A stretch of DNA of 64,000 nt from Streptomyces leeuwenhoekii (lineage in GTDB: Bacteria; Actinomycetota; Actinomycetes; Streptomycetales; Streptomycetaceae), in assembly GCF_001013905.1 (NCBI RefSeq), contig NZ_LN831790.1:6090001-6154000 (forward strand), given 5' to 3'. This document shows, piece by piece, positions 46,901-57,203 of the stretch. The position numbers and the translations under genes were made by a program. Position 1 is the first letter of the stretch; the number at the start of each line of letters is the position of its first letter. The notes under the pieces are model-generated. The model was not told the DNA's origin. It did no database searches and saw nothing but the letters and a program-made list of their open reading frames with translations.

Positions 46901-47605
46901 ATGACCCGCCGTACCGCAGCACACCCCGACCTGACCCGCACGGACGTGGCGGCGCCCTTCTTCAGCACCTGGCGCGTGGGCACCCCCGAGCGGCAGCGGC
47001 AGGCCGTCGAGGCGATCGCCCGCGCCTGGCAGCGCCGCCCCTGGCCCGGCGAGGGCCTGCGGGCCTACCACGTCTACACCGGGCACGACGGGGAGACGCT
47101 GATGCACCACTCGCGATGGGTGAGCGAGCAGGCGTACGAGGCGTTCTCGAAGACCCGCCGGCAGGAGCGCGTCGACGAGATCGACACCGCGGTGCCGGAC
47201 ATCGAGCGGCTGGGGCTCCACCGCTACCGGTACCACCGCAGCCGCGAGCGCGCCGCCGGTGACGAGCGCACCCCCGGCCTGATCGTGACGGTGCGGATCG
47301 GCTTCGAGGAGGCGGCGGCCGGGCGGCGCGCGGACTGGATCGACCTCGTGCTCAAGGCACTCGCCGACGAGCCGGCGGAGCACCGCGGCCTGATCGCCGC
47401 CCACTTCCACCTGAGCACCGACGGAAGTCACGTCCTCAACTACGCCGAGTGGGAGAGCGCCCCGGCCTACGACGAGGCCCTCGCCGCGCCGGGCCGGGGC
47501 ATCGGTGCGGCGACGGAGCTGTGGGAGCGGGTGCGGACGTACCCGGGCGTGACGGGCTTCACCGGCAGCCGCTACGACCACGCCCTCGGTCTCGTGCCGT
47601 CCTGA
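46901..47605 (+). CDS. Antibiotic biosynthesis monooxygenase-domain protein (EcaC-like)
   Basis: 234 residues made of two ferredoxin-like ABM repeats (residues about 20-110 and 125-225). ABM proteins oxidise small aromatic polyketides without cofactors. In S. coelicolor the SoxR regulon includes ecaC (SCO1909), a monooxygenase gene located in the equivalent place; the SoxR box upstream here supports this being its orthologue. SoxR there responds to redox-active compounds such as actinorhodin. GGAGG six bases before the ATG at 46901 sets the start; the open frame before it is rejected. Confidence 0.82.
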   Translation: MTRRTAAHPDLTRTDVAAPFFSTWRVGTPERQRQAVEAIARAWQRRPWPGEGLRAYHVYTGHDGETLMHHSRWVSEQAYEAFSKTRRQERVDEIDTAVPDIERLGLHRYRYHRSRERAAGDERTPGLIVTVRIGFEEAAAGRRADWIDLVLKALADEPAEHRGLIAAHFHLSTDGSHVLNYAEWESAPAYDEALAAPGRGIGAATELWERVRTYPGVTGFTGSRYDHALGLVPS

Positions 47606-47627
47606 ACCCGCCCCCGCCGCGGACCCG

Positions 47628-49454
47628 TCAGGGCCGGAACCGCAGCACCTGCGGGTCGTGATCGCTGATCTGGTCGTGGAACTCGGCGTTGAAGTGCACG
47701 CTGTCGTACTCCACCCCGTCGCCGCGCCGGATCGACGGGCTGACCAGGATCTGGTCCAGGGCCTGGCTGTTGCCCTGGTAGACGTACGAGTAGCGCTCGC
47801 TCCTCGGCAGCGACTTGACCGCCGACCACAGCTCGCCGTCGCCCTCCAGGATGCGCGTGGTCGCGGAGAACTCGAAGTCGTTGATGTCGCCGAGCACGAC
47901 CACGTCCGCGTTCTTCTGGACGTCGAGGATCTGCCGCACGAAGGTGTTCACGGCCTTCGCCTGGAGGTGGCGCTGGGTCTCCGAGCCGCGCACCGGCGGC
48001 TGGTACTGGGAGGTCAGACCCTGGTCGCCGCCCTTGGAGTTGAAGTGGTTGGCGACCACGACGACCGTCCGGCCGCGGAAGACGAACTCGCCGGCCAGCG
48101 GCTTGCGGCTGTTCTCCCAGGCGGGGTCGGCCGGGGCGACGCGGCCGGGGGAGACGGTCAGGGCCGCCTTGCCGCGGACCTCGGTCACCCCGGTCGCGGT
48201 GGTCGCGTCACCGCCGGGGCGGTCGGTGAAGGAGACCCGCTCGGGGTTGAACAGGAACACCTGGCGGATGTTGCCGCCCGGCTCGCCGCCGTCGGTCCCG
48301 TCGGCCGGGTCGACACCGCGCCAGTCGTAGCGGGGACCGCCCGCCGCGACGATCGCGTCGATCAGCCGGCCCACCGTCTCGTCGGCGGCCACCGTGCCGT
48401 CGTCGGTGGCGCCGCTGTTGTCCTGGATCTCCTCCAGGGACACGATGTCGGGGGAGGAGAGGTGGCGCACGATGGCCTCGGCGTGCGCCGCGAAGGTGTC
48501 GTCGGAGGGGTCGAGGTTCTCGACGTTGTACGTCGCCACCGCCAGCTCGCCGCGCCGCTGCGCACGCGTGGTCTCGCGCTGGAGGCCCCCGCTCTCCAGG
48601 GTGCCGAGTTCGCGGGCGACCAGGGTGTAGCCGCCGTACTGGTTGTAGTCCAGCGGGCCCGCGGTGGCACCGGCCAGGGTGTCGCCCACGTTCGCCTCGG
48701 GGAAGTCCGCGGCCCGGCCGAGGGACTGGATCTGCAGCCGGCCCGTGTTCTGCGCCGCGTACGAGCCGTAGACCGTGCCGCCGCGCCGGTTGCGGTGCTC
48801 GTCCGGCTTCACCGTCACCCACAGCTCGGTGTACGGGTCGGTGGCGCCGACCACGCGGACGTCGGCGACCCGGACGTTCATGCCCTCCAGGGACTCGTAG
48901 AGGTCCAGCGCGTAGCGGTCGGGGCGCAGGGGCAGCCCGTTGACCGAGCCGTTCGCGGCGCTGTCGCCGTCGGGCGCGTACCGGCCCGGCACGGAGGCGG
49001 CGTCGACGGTCACCGCGGCCGGGACCGGGTTGCCGCTCGAGACGACGGTGACCTTGGGGCGGGTGATCTCGGTCAGCGACTGGTTCCCGGAGGAGGTGCC
49101 GCCGGGGACGTACTCCGTCACCGTGCCGGAGACGGTGACCGCGTCGCCGACGGCGGCCTTCGGGGCGGAGGAGGTGAAGACGAACACGCCTTCGCTGGTG
49201 GCCGGGTCGGCGTCCGGGGACGGGTCCTGCATCCAGAAGCCCTTGGAGGAGCCGTAGGAGCGCACGCCGGTGACGATTCCGGTCACGTCGGTGACCTGCT
49301 GTCCGGCGTAGGGGGATATGCGGGTGGTGCCCTGGATGTCGTGGACGCGCACCGACTGGGCGTGCGCGGGTGCGCTCAGGACGACGGTGGACGCCGCGGA
49401 GCACACGGCGGCGACGGTGAGCGCGGCCAGCCGCGCGGACGACGTGGTCGGCAA
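47628..49454 (-). CDS. Secreted endonuclease/exonuclease/phosphatase-family nuclease (ExeM-like)
   Basis: 608 residues. A signal peptide (TSSARLAALTVAAVCSAAST, cleaved near AHAQ) precedes an OB-fold part (about 35-170, VRVHDIQGTTRISPYAGQQV onward) and an EEP catalytic domain from about residue 300. Catalytic motifs are VATYNVENLD, SLEEIQDN (metal Glu), NHFNSKGGD, VVLGDINDFEFS (Asp/Asn) and the C-terminal SDHDPQVL. It is probably an extracellular DNase. The TTG start is chosen because GGAGGG lies right upstream and the signal peptide begins here. Longer GTG/ATG starts upstream lack a signal. Confidence 0.88.
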   Translation of the reverse strand: MPTTSSARLAALTVAAVCSAASTVVLSAPAHAQSVRVHDIQGTTRISPYAGQQVTDVTGIVTGVRSYGSSKGFWMQDPSPDADPATSEGVFVFTSSAPKAAVGDAVTVSGTVTEYVPGGTSSGNQSLTEITRPKVTVVSSGNPVPAAVTVDAASVPGRYAPDGDSAANGSVNGLPLRPDRYALDLYESLEGMNVRVADVRVVGATDPYTELWVTVKPDEHRNRRGGTVYGSYAAQNTGRLQIQSLGRAADFPEANVGDTLAGATAGPLDYNQYGGYTLVARELGTLESGGLQRETTRAQRRGELAVATYNVENLDPSDDTFAAHAEAIVRHLSSPDIVSLEEIQDNSGATDDGTVAADETVGRLIDAIVAAGGPRYDWRGVDPADGTDGGEPGGNIRQVFLFNPERVSFTDRPGGDATTATGVTEVRGKAALTVSPGRVAPADPAWENSRKPLAGEFVFRGRTVVVVANHFNSKGGDQGLTSQYQPPVRGSETQRHLQAKAVNTFVRQILDVQKNADVVVLGDINDFEFSATTRILEGDGELWSAVKSLPRSERYSYVYQGNSQALDQILVSPSIRRGDGVEYDSVHFNAEFHDQISDHDPQVLRFRP

Positions 49455-49844
49455 GGGAATCCCTCCGGGGGACGTGACGGAACGCCGGGACGAGGTGGAG
49501 CGGAGGCGGAACGCGAGGGCCGCGGGAAGCGGATGGTCGCGCCCGCCCCGCACGGCCTGCGCGGCGGGCGGGTGGCGGGCGCGGCCACGTGTCCCTGGCC
49601 GGTACGGCTTCTACGCGCGTCAATCTCCTGCCTGGCCGCGCTCGTTGTCAAGGTTTCGGCCATGTACGGCGGCCGACGGGGAGATGAACCGGGCGGCATG
49701 GGGCCAAACCCGTCTAGGCTGAGCGGTTGAGCCGTGTCGCCCGGTGGGCGCACGGCGTTCCAGGTGGTCGCAGGACCTCCCAGGCGGCCGTACGGCCCTC
49801 GACGCGGACGTACGGCCTTCGAGGCGCGCTAGGAGAAACAGCCG
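49455..49844. other. Intergenic region between the nuclease and the 49845 gene
   Basis: 390 bases. It contains the leftward nuclease promoter and a possible PHO half-site. Downstream there are three roughly 30-base near-repeats built on TACGGCC/GGCGTTC before the 49845 gene. No protein gene is apparent. Confidence 0.6.
49622..49689 (-). promoter_or_regulatory. Nuclease promoter with a possible PHO half-box
   Basis: On the minus strand, TTGACA (49651-49646) and GAGATT (49627-49622) are separated by 18 bases. About 21 bases upstream of the -35 is GTTCATCTCCC (49689-49679), similar to one 11-base PHO repeat; the adjacent second repeat is poor. Confidence 0.5.
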
Positions 49845-51317
<1,473 letters not shown>

Positions 51318-51485
51318 CCCGCCCGCGGTGGCGGCCCCGGGGAGCCCCCGCGCCCGGACGCCCGGCTCCCGCGGCGCCGCACCGGGGAAGCCGGGGCGGG
51401 AGCCGGGGAAGGGGTGCCGTCGGCCGGTCGCGCGGCGCCGGTCCCGCGCGGATTCACGCGAGCGGGTCCGGTGGCGTCCCGCGCT

Positions 51486-51507
51486 GTTCAACTCCCGTTC
51501 AGGCGGG
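51486..51507 (+). promoter_or_regulatory. PHO box (PhoP direct repeats)
   Basis: GTTCAACTCCC (51486-51496) is followed directly by GTTCAGGCGGG (51497-51507). These are two 11-base direct-repeat units that match the GTTCACC-type PhoP consensus of Streptomyces, with exact 11-base spacing, 69 bases before a phosphatase start. It should mediate activation by PhoP under phosphate limitation. Confidence 0.85.
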
Positions 51508-51575
51508 GGCGGGACGGTGGCGCGGAAGCCATGTCCGCCATCCGCCACGGCCCGCCCACCGTCACAGGAGACACC

Positions 51576-53030
51576 ATGTCGCTCACCCGCAGGGACTTCG
51601 CCGGACGCATCGCGGTCACCGGCGCCGGCATCGCGCTGGCGGGCAGCGTCGGAGCCCTGGCGTCCGCCCCGAACGCGCTGGCGTCCACGGAGACCGAGAG
51701 CGTGGGTGAGGACGCGGAGGATCCGTCCGACCGGCACGGCGTCGGGTACGGGCCGCTGGTCCCCGACCCGGACGGCATCCTCGCCCTGCCCGCCGGGTTC
51801 ACGTACCGCGTCCTCACACACGGCGGCCGGACGAAGCTGGAGTCCGGCGAGCCCACCCCCTCCCACCACGACGGCACCGCCGCCTTCGACGGCCCCCGCG
51901 GCACCACGCTCCTGGTCAACAACCACGAACTGGGCGGCCCGCGCTCCCGCTGGGAACACCCCGTGCCGCTCGCCGAGGGCCTGGTCTACGACCCGGCGGC
52001 CGCCGGGGGCTGCACGGTCGTCGAGCTCCGCCCCGGCGGTCATGTCGCCGAGTGGGTGGGCATCGCCGGCACCTCCACCAACTGCGCGGGCGGCACCACC
52101 CCATGGGGGACCTGGCTGACCTGCGAGGAGACCGAGGACAGGGCCGGCTCCAACGGCATGACCGAGGACCACGGCTATGTCTTCGAGGTCGACCCCGCCG
52201 ACCGCCGCGCCAACCGCGGCCCCAAGCCGCTCAAGGCCCTGGGCCGCTACGCCCACGAGGCCGTCGTCGTCGATCCCCGGCGCGGCCACCTCTACCTCAC
52301 CGAGGACGCCTCGAACCCCAACGGCCTGCTGTACCGCTGGACACCGCCGGAGGGCTTCCGGCACGGCCGCGGCCGGCTGCGGGGGCTGCCCGACGACGCG
52401 GGGCGCCTCCAGGCGTTCAAGTGCTTCGACTCGGGCGGCCGGTTCGTCGACGACCTCTCCCGGGCCACGCGGATCGGCACCGTCTACGGCGTCGACTGGA
52501 TCGACGTCCCCGACCGCGACGCGCGGACGACCTCCGTGCGCAAGCAGTTCACCGGCGGGCAGGTCACCCGGGCCCGCAAGCTGGAGGGCATGTGGTGGGG
52601 TGACGGCGGCGCCTACGTCGTCTCCTCCTTCGCCCGCGCCGAGAGCCCCGGCGCCGCGCACGACGGCCAGGTCTGGTTCTACGACCCCAGGCGCCGCACC
52701 CTCACCCTGAAGATCCTGCTCGGCGTCGACCTCGACCCCGCCCGGGACGGCGCCCTCGACGGCCCCGACAACATCACCGTCTCCCCCTACGGCGGTCTCG
52801 TCGTCGCCGAGGACGGCGACGGCGTCCAGCACCTGTTCGGCGCCACCGACAGCGGCCGCACCTACCCGATCGCCCGCAACGAGCTGAACATCGGCACCGA
52901 GGAGGAGCCCAAGTACAGCGAGTTCGCCGGTGTCACCTTCTCGCCGGACGGCAGGACCCTGTTCGCCTGCATCCAGAAGCCCGGCGTCCTGCTCGCCATC
53001 ACGGGCCCCTGGAAGCGGCAGCGGCGGTAG
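51576..53030 (+). CDS. Tat-exported PhoX-like phosphatase (DUF839 family)
   Basis: 484 residues. The Tat signal (LTRRDFAGRIAVTGAG) is followed by a hydrophobic stretch and an Ala-x-Ala site near residue 35. The rest is a beta-propeller of the PhoX/DUF839 family, with EYVL-type motifs such as TLLVNNHELGG, TWLTCEETED, YVFEVDPADR, and the C-terminal FAGVTFSPDGRTLFACIQKPGVL. Calcium-dependent PhoX phosphatases hydrolyse phosphomonoesters outside the cell. A PHO box lies upstream. CAGGAG five bases before ATG 51576 gives the start; the upstream open frame is rejected. Adjacent to the secreted nuclease, it could scavenge phosphate from DNA. Confidence 0.88.
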   Translation: MSLTRRDFAGRIAVTGAGIALAGSVGALASAPNALASTETESVGEDAEDPSDRHGVGYGPLVPDPDGILALPAGFTYRVLTHGGRTKLESGEPTPSHHDGTAAFDGPRGTTLLVNNHELGGPRSRWEHPVPLAEGLVYDPAAAGGCTVVELRPGGHVAEWVGIAGTSTNCAGGTTPWGTWLTCEETEDRAGSNGMTEDHGYVFEVDPADRRANRGPKPLKALGRYAHEAVVVDPRRGHLYLTEDASNPNGLLYRWTPPEGFRHGRGRLRGLPDDAGRLQAFKCFDSGGRFVDDLSRATRIGTVYGVDWIDVPDRDARTTSVRKQFTGGQVTRARKLEGMWWGDGGAYVVSSFARAESPGAAHDGQVWFYDPRRRTLTLKILLGVDLDPARDGALDGPDNITVSPYGGLVVAEDGDGVQHLFGATDSGRTYPIARNELNIGTEEEPKYSEFAGVTFSPDGRTLFACIQKPGVLLAITGPWKRQRR

Positions 53031-53151
53031 GCACCCGCACCGCCGGTGCCCCGCCTGCCCGGGGCGCCGGGGAGGACCGCCGTACGCCGCCGGGCTCCGG
53101 CCGCCCGATACGATGAGCGCGCAGCGGCCGAGGTCGGCGAGGAGTGGCGGG

Positions 53152-53730
53152 ATGACGCGGGTCAGGCCCATGCGGGCGGACGCCCGGCGCAATCACGAGC
53201 GATTGCTGAAGGTGGCCGCAGAGGCGTTCGCCGAGCACGGGGAGAGCGCGTCGCTGGACGAGATCGCCAAGCGGGCGGGGGTCGGCTCGGGCACCCTGTA
53301 CCGGCACTTCCCCACCCGCCGGGCGCTGCTGGAGGCCGCGTACCTGGACCGGATCGAGGCGATCGCGGCACGGGCCGCGGTGCTCGCGGACGCACTGCCG
53401 CCGGGCCAGGCGCTGCTGGAATGGCTGAACGAGCTCGCCGCCGGGATGATCCGGGTGCGCGGGCTGAAGGCGCTGCTGGGTTCGGCCGTCACGGACGGCG
53501 GTTCCCCGGTCGCCACCGTCTGCGGTGACGCGGTGAAGGCGGCGGCGGCCCGGCTCGTCGCGGCGGCCCAGCGGGAGGGGACGCTGCGGCGGGACGTCGA
53601 GCCGGTCGAGGTGCTGCGGCTGGCCCACGGCGTCGCGACGGCGTCGGAGCTGGCGGACGGGGAGGGCAGGGCCATCCGCCGCTATCTGTCGCTGCTGACG
53701 GAGGGGCTGCGGCCGGGCGCCGGAGGCTGA
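53152..53730 (+). CDS. TetR-family regulator
   Basis: 192 residues. HTH region: RNHERLLKVAAEAFAEHG followed by SLDEIAKRAGVGSGTLYRHFPTR. The C-terminal ligand domain (ALADALPPGQALLEWLNELAAGMIR) resembles the TetR C-13 type (SbtR-like) regulators. No palindromic operator stands out in the 120 bases upstream, so the target may be elsewhere. GAGGAG seven bases before ATG. It is convergent with the TerD gene, with 86 bases between them. Confidence 0.88.
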   Translation: MTRVRPMRADARRNHERLLKVAAEAFAEHGESASLDEIAKRAGVGSGTLYRHFPTRRALLEAAYLDRIEAIAARAAVLADALPPGQALLEWLNELAAGMIRVRGLKALLGSAVTDGGSPVATVCGDAVKAAAARLVAAAQREGTLRRDVEPVEVLRLAHGVATASELADGEGRAIRRYLSLLTEGLRPGAGG

Positions 53731-53816
53731 CGGCCGGGCCCCGGCGCGGGCGCGGGTGCCGGGCCGGACGCCGGGCGCCCCCTGGGCCGGGGGCGCCGCC
53801 GGGGTCGTCCGCGCCG

Positions 53817-55049
53817 CTACAAAGCCTGGGCCGCCGGCTTCACCATCCCGCGCACGGTGCGCGACTTCACGAACTCGCCCATCGCCGTCATGTCCCACTC
53901 GCCGGAGAACTGGCGGATCAGCTTGGCCATCATCACGCCGGTCTGCGGCTCGGCGTTGGTGAGGTCGAAGCGGACCAGCTCCTCGCCGGTCGCGGCGTCC
54001 AGCAGGCGGCAGTACGCCTTGGCGACCTGCGTGAACTTCTGGCCGGAGAAGGAGTTGACGGTGAAGACCAGGCCGGTGACGTCCTGCGGCAGCCGCCCCA
54101 GGTCGACGGTGATCACCTCGTCGTCGCCGCCGCCCTCGCCGGTGAGGTTGTCACCGGAGTGCCGGATGGCGCCGTTCACGATCTGGAGCTTGCCGAAGTA
54201 GCAACTGTCGATGTGGTTGCGCTGCGGGCCGTAGGCGATGACCGACGCGTCCAGGTCGATGTCCTTGCCGCGGTAGGCCGGTTCCCACCCCAGGCCCATC
54301 TTGACCTGCGAGAGCAGGGGCCGGCCGCCCTTGACGAGGGAGACGGTCTGGTTCTTCTGGAGGCTGACGCGGCCCTTGTCCAGGTTGATCTTCCCGGCGC
54401 CGGGGGCGGGCGCGGCCGGGGCGGAGGCGGGCGGGGCGGGCGGCGCCTGCGGGGTCACCGGGGGCTGCGCGGCGGCCGGGGGCGGGGTGGCCTGCCGCGG
54501 GGGCGCCGCCGGCTGGGCGGGAGCGGCCGGCTGCGCGGGGGCGGCCGGTTCCTCCACCGTCACGCCGAAGTCGGTGGCGATGCCCGCGAGGCCGTTGGCG
54601 TATCCCTGGCCGACCGCGCGGGCCTTCCACTGGCCGTTGCGCAGATAGATCTCCACGATCACCAGGGCCGTTTCGGTGCCGAGGCGCGGGGGCGTGAACG
54701 TGGCCAGGACGGACTGGTCGTCCGCGTCGCGGAGGGTGGCCGTGGGCTCGATGCCCTGGAAAGTCTGGCCGGGGGCGTCGGGGCTGGCCGTGACGACGAT
54801 CTTCTCGATGCCCGGGGGGAGGGCGGCGGTGTCGATCGTGATGGCGTCCGGGGCGGTGCCGCCGCCGGAGCGGTAGGTCACGCCCGGTCCGGCGGGCTGG
54901 TTGTAGAAGATGAAATCGTCGTCGGAGCGCACCTTGCCGTCGGCGGTGAGCAGCAGGCCCGATACGTCGAGCCGCACCGGGGCGGCGACGTCCACCGTCA
55001 CACGGGCGGTGGGGAGGGGGATGTTCGAGCCGGGGGTCATAGCTGTCAT
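53817..55049 (-). CDS. Two-domain TerD/tellurium-resistance-type protein
   Basis: 410 residues. Two TerD domains: residues about 1-165 (DVSGLLLTADGKVRSDDDF, VEIYLRNGQWKARAVGQGY) and about 225-400 (MGLGWEPAYRGKDIDLDASV, DEVITVDLGRLPQDVTGLVF), joined by a low-complexity Pro/Ala linker (residues about 167-222). TerD domains bind calcium through acidic loops and occur in stress-response Ter systems; streptomycetes encode many. There is no neighbouring terB/terC, so it acts alone or with partners elsewhere. ATG 55049 has no clear ribosome-binding site. Confidence 0.88.
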   Translation of the reverse strand: MTAMTPGSNIPLPTARVTVDVAAPVRLDVSGLLLTADGKVRSDDDFIFYNQPAGPGVTYRSGGGTAPDAITIDTAALPPGIEKIVVTASPDAPGQTFQGIEPTATLRDADDQSVLATFTPPRLGTETALVIVEIYLRNGQWKARAVGQGYANGLAGIATDFGVTVEEPAAPAQPAAPAQPAAPPRQATPPPAAAQPPVTPQAPPAPPASAPAAPAPGAGKINLDKGRVSLQKNQTVSLVKGGRPLLSQVKMGLGWEPAYRGKDIDLDASVIAYGPQRNHIDSCYFGKLQIVNGAIRHSGDNLTGEGGGDDEVITVDLGRLPQDVTGLVFTVNSFSGQKFTQVAKAYCRLLDAATGEELVRFDLTNAEPQTGVMMAKLIRQFSGEWDMTAMGEFVKSRTVRGMVKPAAQAL

Positions 55050-55200
55050 GCCACGAGTAACGAATGAGTCCGTTTTACCGTTCCCTTACCGGACCCGTTC
55101 GGCCGGGCCGCCGTGCCGCGGCGGTCGGCCGGGCGGGGCGGCCGGACGCAGCGGACGGCCGGGCGGGGCGGAGGCCGGGCGGGGCGCGGGGCGGGCCCGC

Positions 55201-56025
55201 TCAGTACGGCCAGATCGGCGGGTCGGTCACGAAGTGGCCGCCCACGCAGGCGTGCGCCGGGTTGTCCGGGTCGAGCTCGCCCTGTTCGGCGACGAGCTTC
55301 TCGGCGTACGGCTCGGAGTCGTCCTGCGGCTCGTAGCCGAGCGCCCGCGCGGAGGACAGGTCCCACCACAGCCGGGTGTTGGCGGAGGAGCCGTAGACCA
55401 CGGTGTGGCCGACGTTCTCGGCGGTCAGGGCGGCGTGGAAGAGCCGGGCGCCGTCGGCGGGGCTCATCCAGACGGAGAGCATGCGCACGCTGGTCGGCTC
55501 GGGGAAGCAGGAGCCGATGCGCACCGAGACGGTCTCCAGGCCGTGCTTGTCCCAGTAGAGCTGGGCGAGGTCCTCGCCGAAGGACTTCGACAGGCCGTAG
55601 TAGGTGTCGGGGCGGCGCGGCGTGTCGACGGGGATCAGCCGGCCGGGGTCGACCGGCGTGCCGCCCTGCGGGCGGGGGGTGCAGCCGATGGCGTGGTTGG
55701 AGGAGGCGAAGACGACGCGGCGCACCCCTTCCTCGCGGGCGGCCTCGTAGACGTGGTAGGTCCCCTCGATGTTCGCCTTGAGGATCTTCTCGAACGGGGC
55801 TTCCAGGGAGATGCCCGCCAGGTGGATGATCGCGTCGACGCCCCGGACCGCCTCGCGCACGGCGTCCCGGTCGGCGAGGTCGGCGGTGATCGCGTCGGGC
55901 TCGCCCTCGACCGGGCGCACGTCGAACAGGCGCAGTGTGTAGCCGTAGGCGGGGAGCAGGCCCCGCATCAGGGTGCCGAGGCCACCGGCGGCGCCGGTGA
56001 GCAGAACGGTGCGGGGAGCGGGCAT
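55201..56025 (-). CDS. udh: Uronate dehydrogenase (NAD-dependent epimerase/dehydratase family)
   Basis: 274 residues, extended-SDR type. The NAD-binding GAAGGLG is at 11-17 and the catalytic pair is Tyr143/Lys147 (YYGLSK), with Ser109 in ASSNHAIG. The tail HACVGGHFVTDPPIWPY and the PEPTSVRMLSVWMSPAD segment fit uronate dehydrogenase, which oxidises galacturonate/glucuronate to aldarolactones. It is divergent from kdgD, which acts later in the same pathway. Operator-like TCATAT motifs occur in the gap. The upstream gap has GGAG-type bases before ATG 56025 (reverse AGGAGACC). Confidence 0.85.
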   Translation of the reverse strand: MPAPRTVLLTGAAGGLGTLMRGLLPAYGYTLRLFDVRPVEGEPDAITADLADRDAVREAVRGVDAIIHLAGISLEAPFEKILKANIEGTYHVYEAAREEGVRRVVFASSNHAIGCTPRPQGGTPVDPGRLIPVDTPRRPDTYYGLSKSFGEDLAQLYWDKHGLETVSVRIGSCFPEPTSVRMLSVWMSPADGARLFHAALTAENVGHTVVYGSSANTRLWWDLSSARALGYEPQDDSEPYAEKLVAEQGELDPDNPAHACVGGHFVTDPPIWPY

Positions 56026-56050
56026 CCTCGGTCTCCTTGCATCGGCGGCC

Positions 56051-56080
56051 GTACATATGAGCGTACGGCGTTCATATTCG
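56051..56080. promoter_or_regulatory. Possible GntR/FadR-type operators upstream of udh
   Basis: Two TCATAT-type sites lie 26-55 bases upstream of udh: TACATATGA (56052-56060, reading TCATATGTA on the minus strand) and TTCATATTCG (56071-56080). They resemble the perfect TCATATATGA palindrome before the GntR gene at 62771. Confidence 0.6.
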
Positions 56081-56165
56081 TGGGCACGCTAAGGAGTGGG
56101 GGCGGGTTGCGTCAAGGGGCCGTCCGAAGGGGGAAGTTGGCTGTCGTGCCACCGTACCGGTGTGC

Positions 56166-56194
56166 TTGACCGGCCCGCTGTGGACCCTTAGCGT
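56166..56194 (+). promoter_or_regulatory. Consensus-like promoter of kdgD
   Basis: TTGACC (56166-56171) and TAGCGT (56189-56194) are separated by 17 bases, close to the HrdB consensus of Streptomyces. A start point near 56201 would leave a 60-base leader before kdgD. Confidence 0.7.
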
Positions 56195-56221
56195 GGCGGC
56201 GTTCAGAAATATGGACGCAGA

Positions 56222-56232
56222 TCATACATGTA
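56222..56232 (+). promoter_or_regulatory. Possible operator in the kdgD leader
   Basis: TCATACATGTA lies about 20 bases downstream of the predicted transcription start and resembles the TCATATATGA site of the GntR gene. A repressor bound here would block transcription. Confidence 0.55.
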
Positions 56233-56261
56233 GAAAACATAGTGATGGATTGGGAGAGCCC

Positions 56262-57203
56262 GTGACGTCAGCCCCTCTCGCCGCCCGGCTCACCGTCCCC
56301 ACCGGGCCGCTGTTCTTCCCCGTCACGGCCTACGGCCCCGGCGGCGCGCTCGACCTCGACGTCTACCGCACCCATGTGCGCCGCGGCGTCGAGGCCGGTG
56401 CCGCGGCCGTCTTCGCCTGCTGCGGCACCGGTGAGTTCCACGCGCTGGCGCCCGAGGAGTTCGAGGCGTGCGTCCGGGCGGCCGTGGAGGCGGCGCAGGG
56501 CCGGGTGCCGGTCGTCGCGGGCGCCGGATACGGCACCGCACTGGCGGTGCGCTACGCCCGCCTCGCCGAGGCGGCCGGTGCGGACGGGCTGCTCGCCATG
56601 CCGCCGTACCTGGTGGCGGCCGGCCAGGAAGGACTGCTGCGGCACTACCGGGAGGTGGCCGCCGCGACCCCGCTGCCGGTGATCGTCTACCAGCGGGACA
56701 ACGCGGTGTTCACCCCGCAGACCGTCGCCGCGCTGGCCCGCACGGACGGCATCATCGGCCTGAAGGACGGCGTCGGCGACCTCGGCCTGATGCAGCGGAT
56801 CGTCAGCGCCGTCCGCAGCGAGGCCCCCGGCGACTTCCTGTACTTCAACGGGTTGCCTACCGCCGAGCAGACCCAGCTCGCCTACCGCTCCCTCGGCGTC
56901 ACGCTCTACTCCTCCGCCGTGTTCTGCTTCGCCCCCGAGATCGCCCTCGCCTTCCACCGGGCGCTGGACACCGGCGACGGCGCCACCGTGCGCCGCCTGC
57001 TGGACGGCTTCTACGGGCCCTTCTGCGACCTGCGCGCCAAGGGGCCCGGCTATGCCGTCTCCCTGGTCAAGGCCGGGGTGCGGTTGCGCGGGCTGGACGT
57101 GGGGGAGGTGCGCCCGCCGCTGCACGAACCCGCCGAGGACCACGTCGCACAGCTCGCCCGGGTGATCGAGCGCGGGTATGCGCTGCTGGAGGAGGACCGG
57201 TGA
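56262..57203 (+). CDS. kdgD: 5-dehydro-4-deoxyglucarate dehydratase
   Basis: 313 residues, a DapA-superfamily TIM barrel that converts 5-dehydro-4-deoxyglucarate to 2-oxoglutarate semialdehyde, an aldarate-degradation step. It has the Schiff-base Lys168 (IIGLKDGVGDLGLM), Tyr143 (VIVYQRDNAVF) and CCGTGEFHAL (residues 53-62), matching KdgD rather than DapA. It lies divergent from udh, so uronate oxidation and aldarate dehydration are together. The GTG follows GGGAGAG. The frame is open further upstream, but the conserved protein begins here. Confidence 0.9.
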   Translation: MTSAPLAARLTVPTGPLFFPVTAYGPGGALDLDVYRTHVRRGVEAGAAAVFACCGTGEFHALAPEEFEACVRAAVEAAQGRVPVVAGAGYGTALAVRYARLAEAAGADGLLAMPPYLVAAGQEGLLRHYREVAAATPLPVIVYQRDNAVFTPQTVAALARTDGIIGLKDGVGDLGLMQRIVSAVRSEAPGDFLYFNGLPTAEQTQLAYRSLGVTLYSSAVFCFAPEIALAFHRALDTGDGATVRRLLDGFYGPFCDLRAKGPGYAVSLVKAGVRLRGLDVGEVRPPLHEPAEDHVAQLARVIERGYALLEEDR

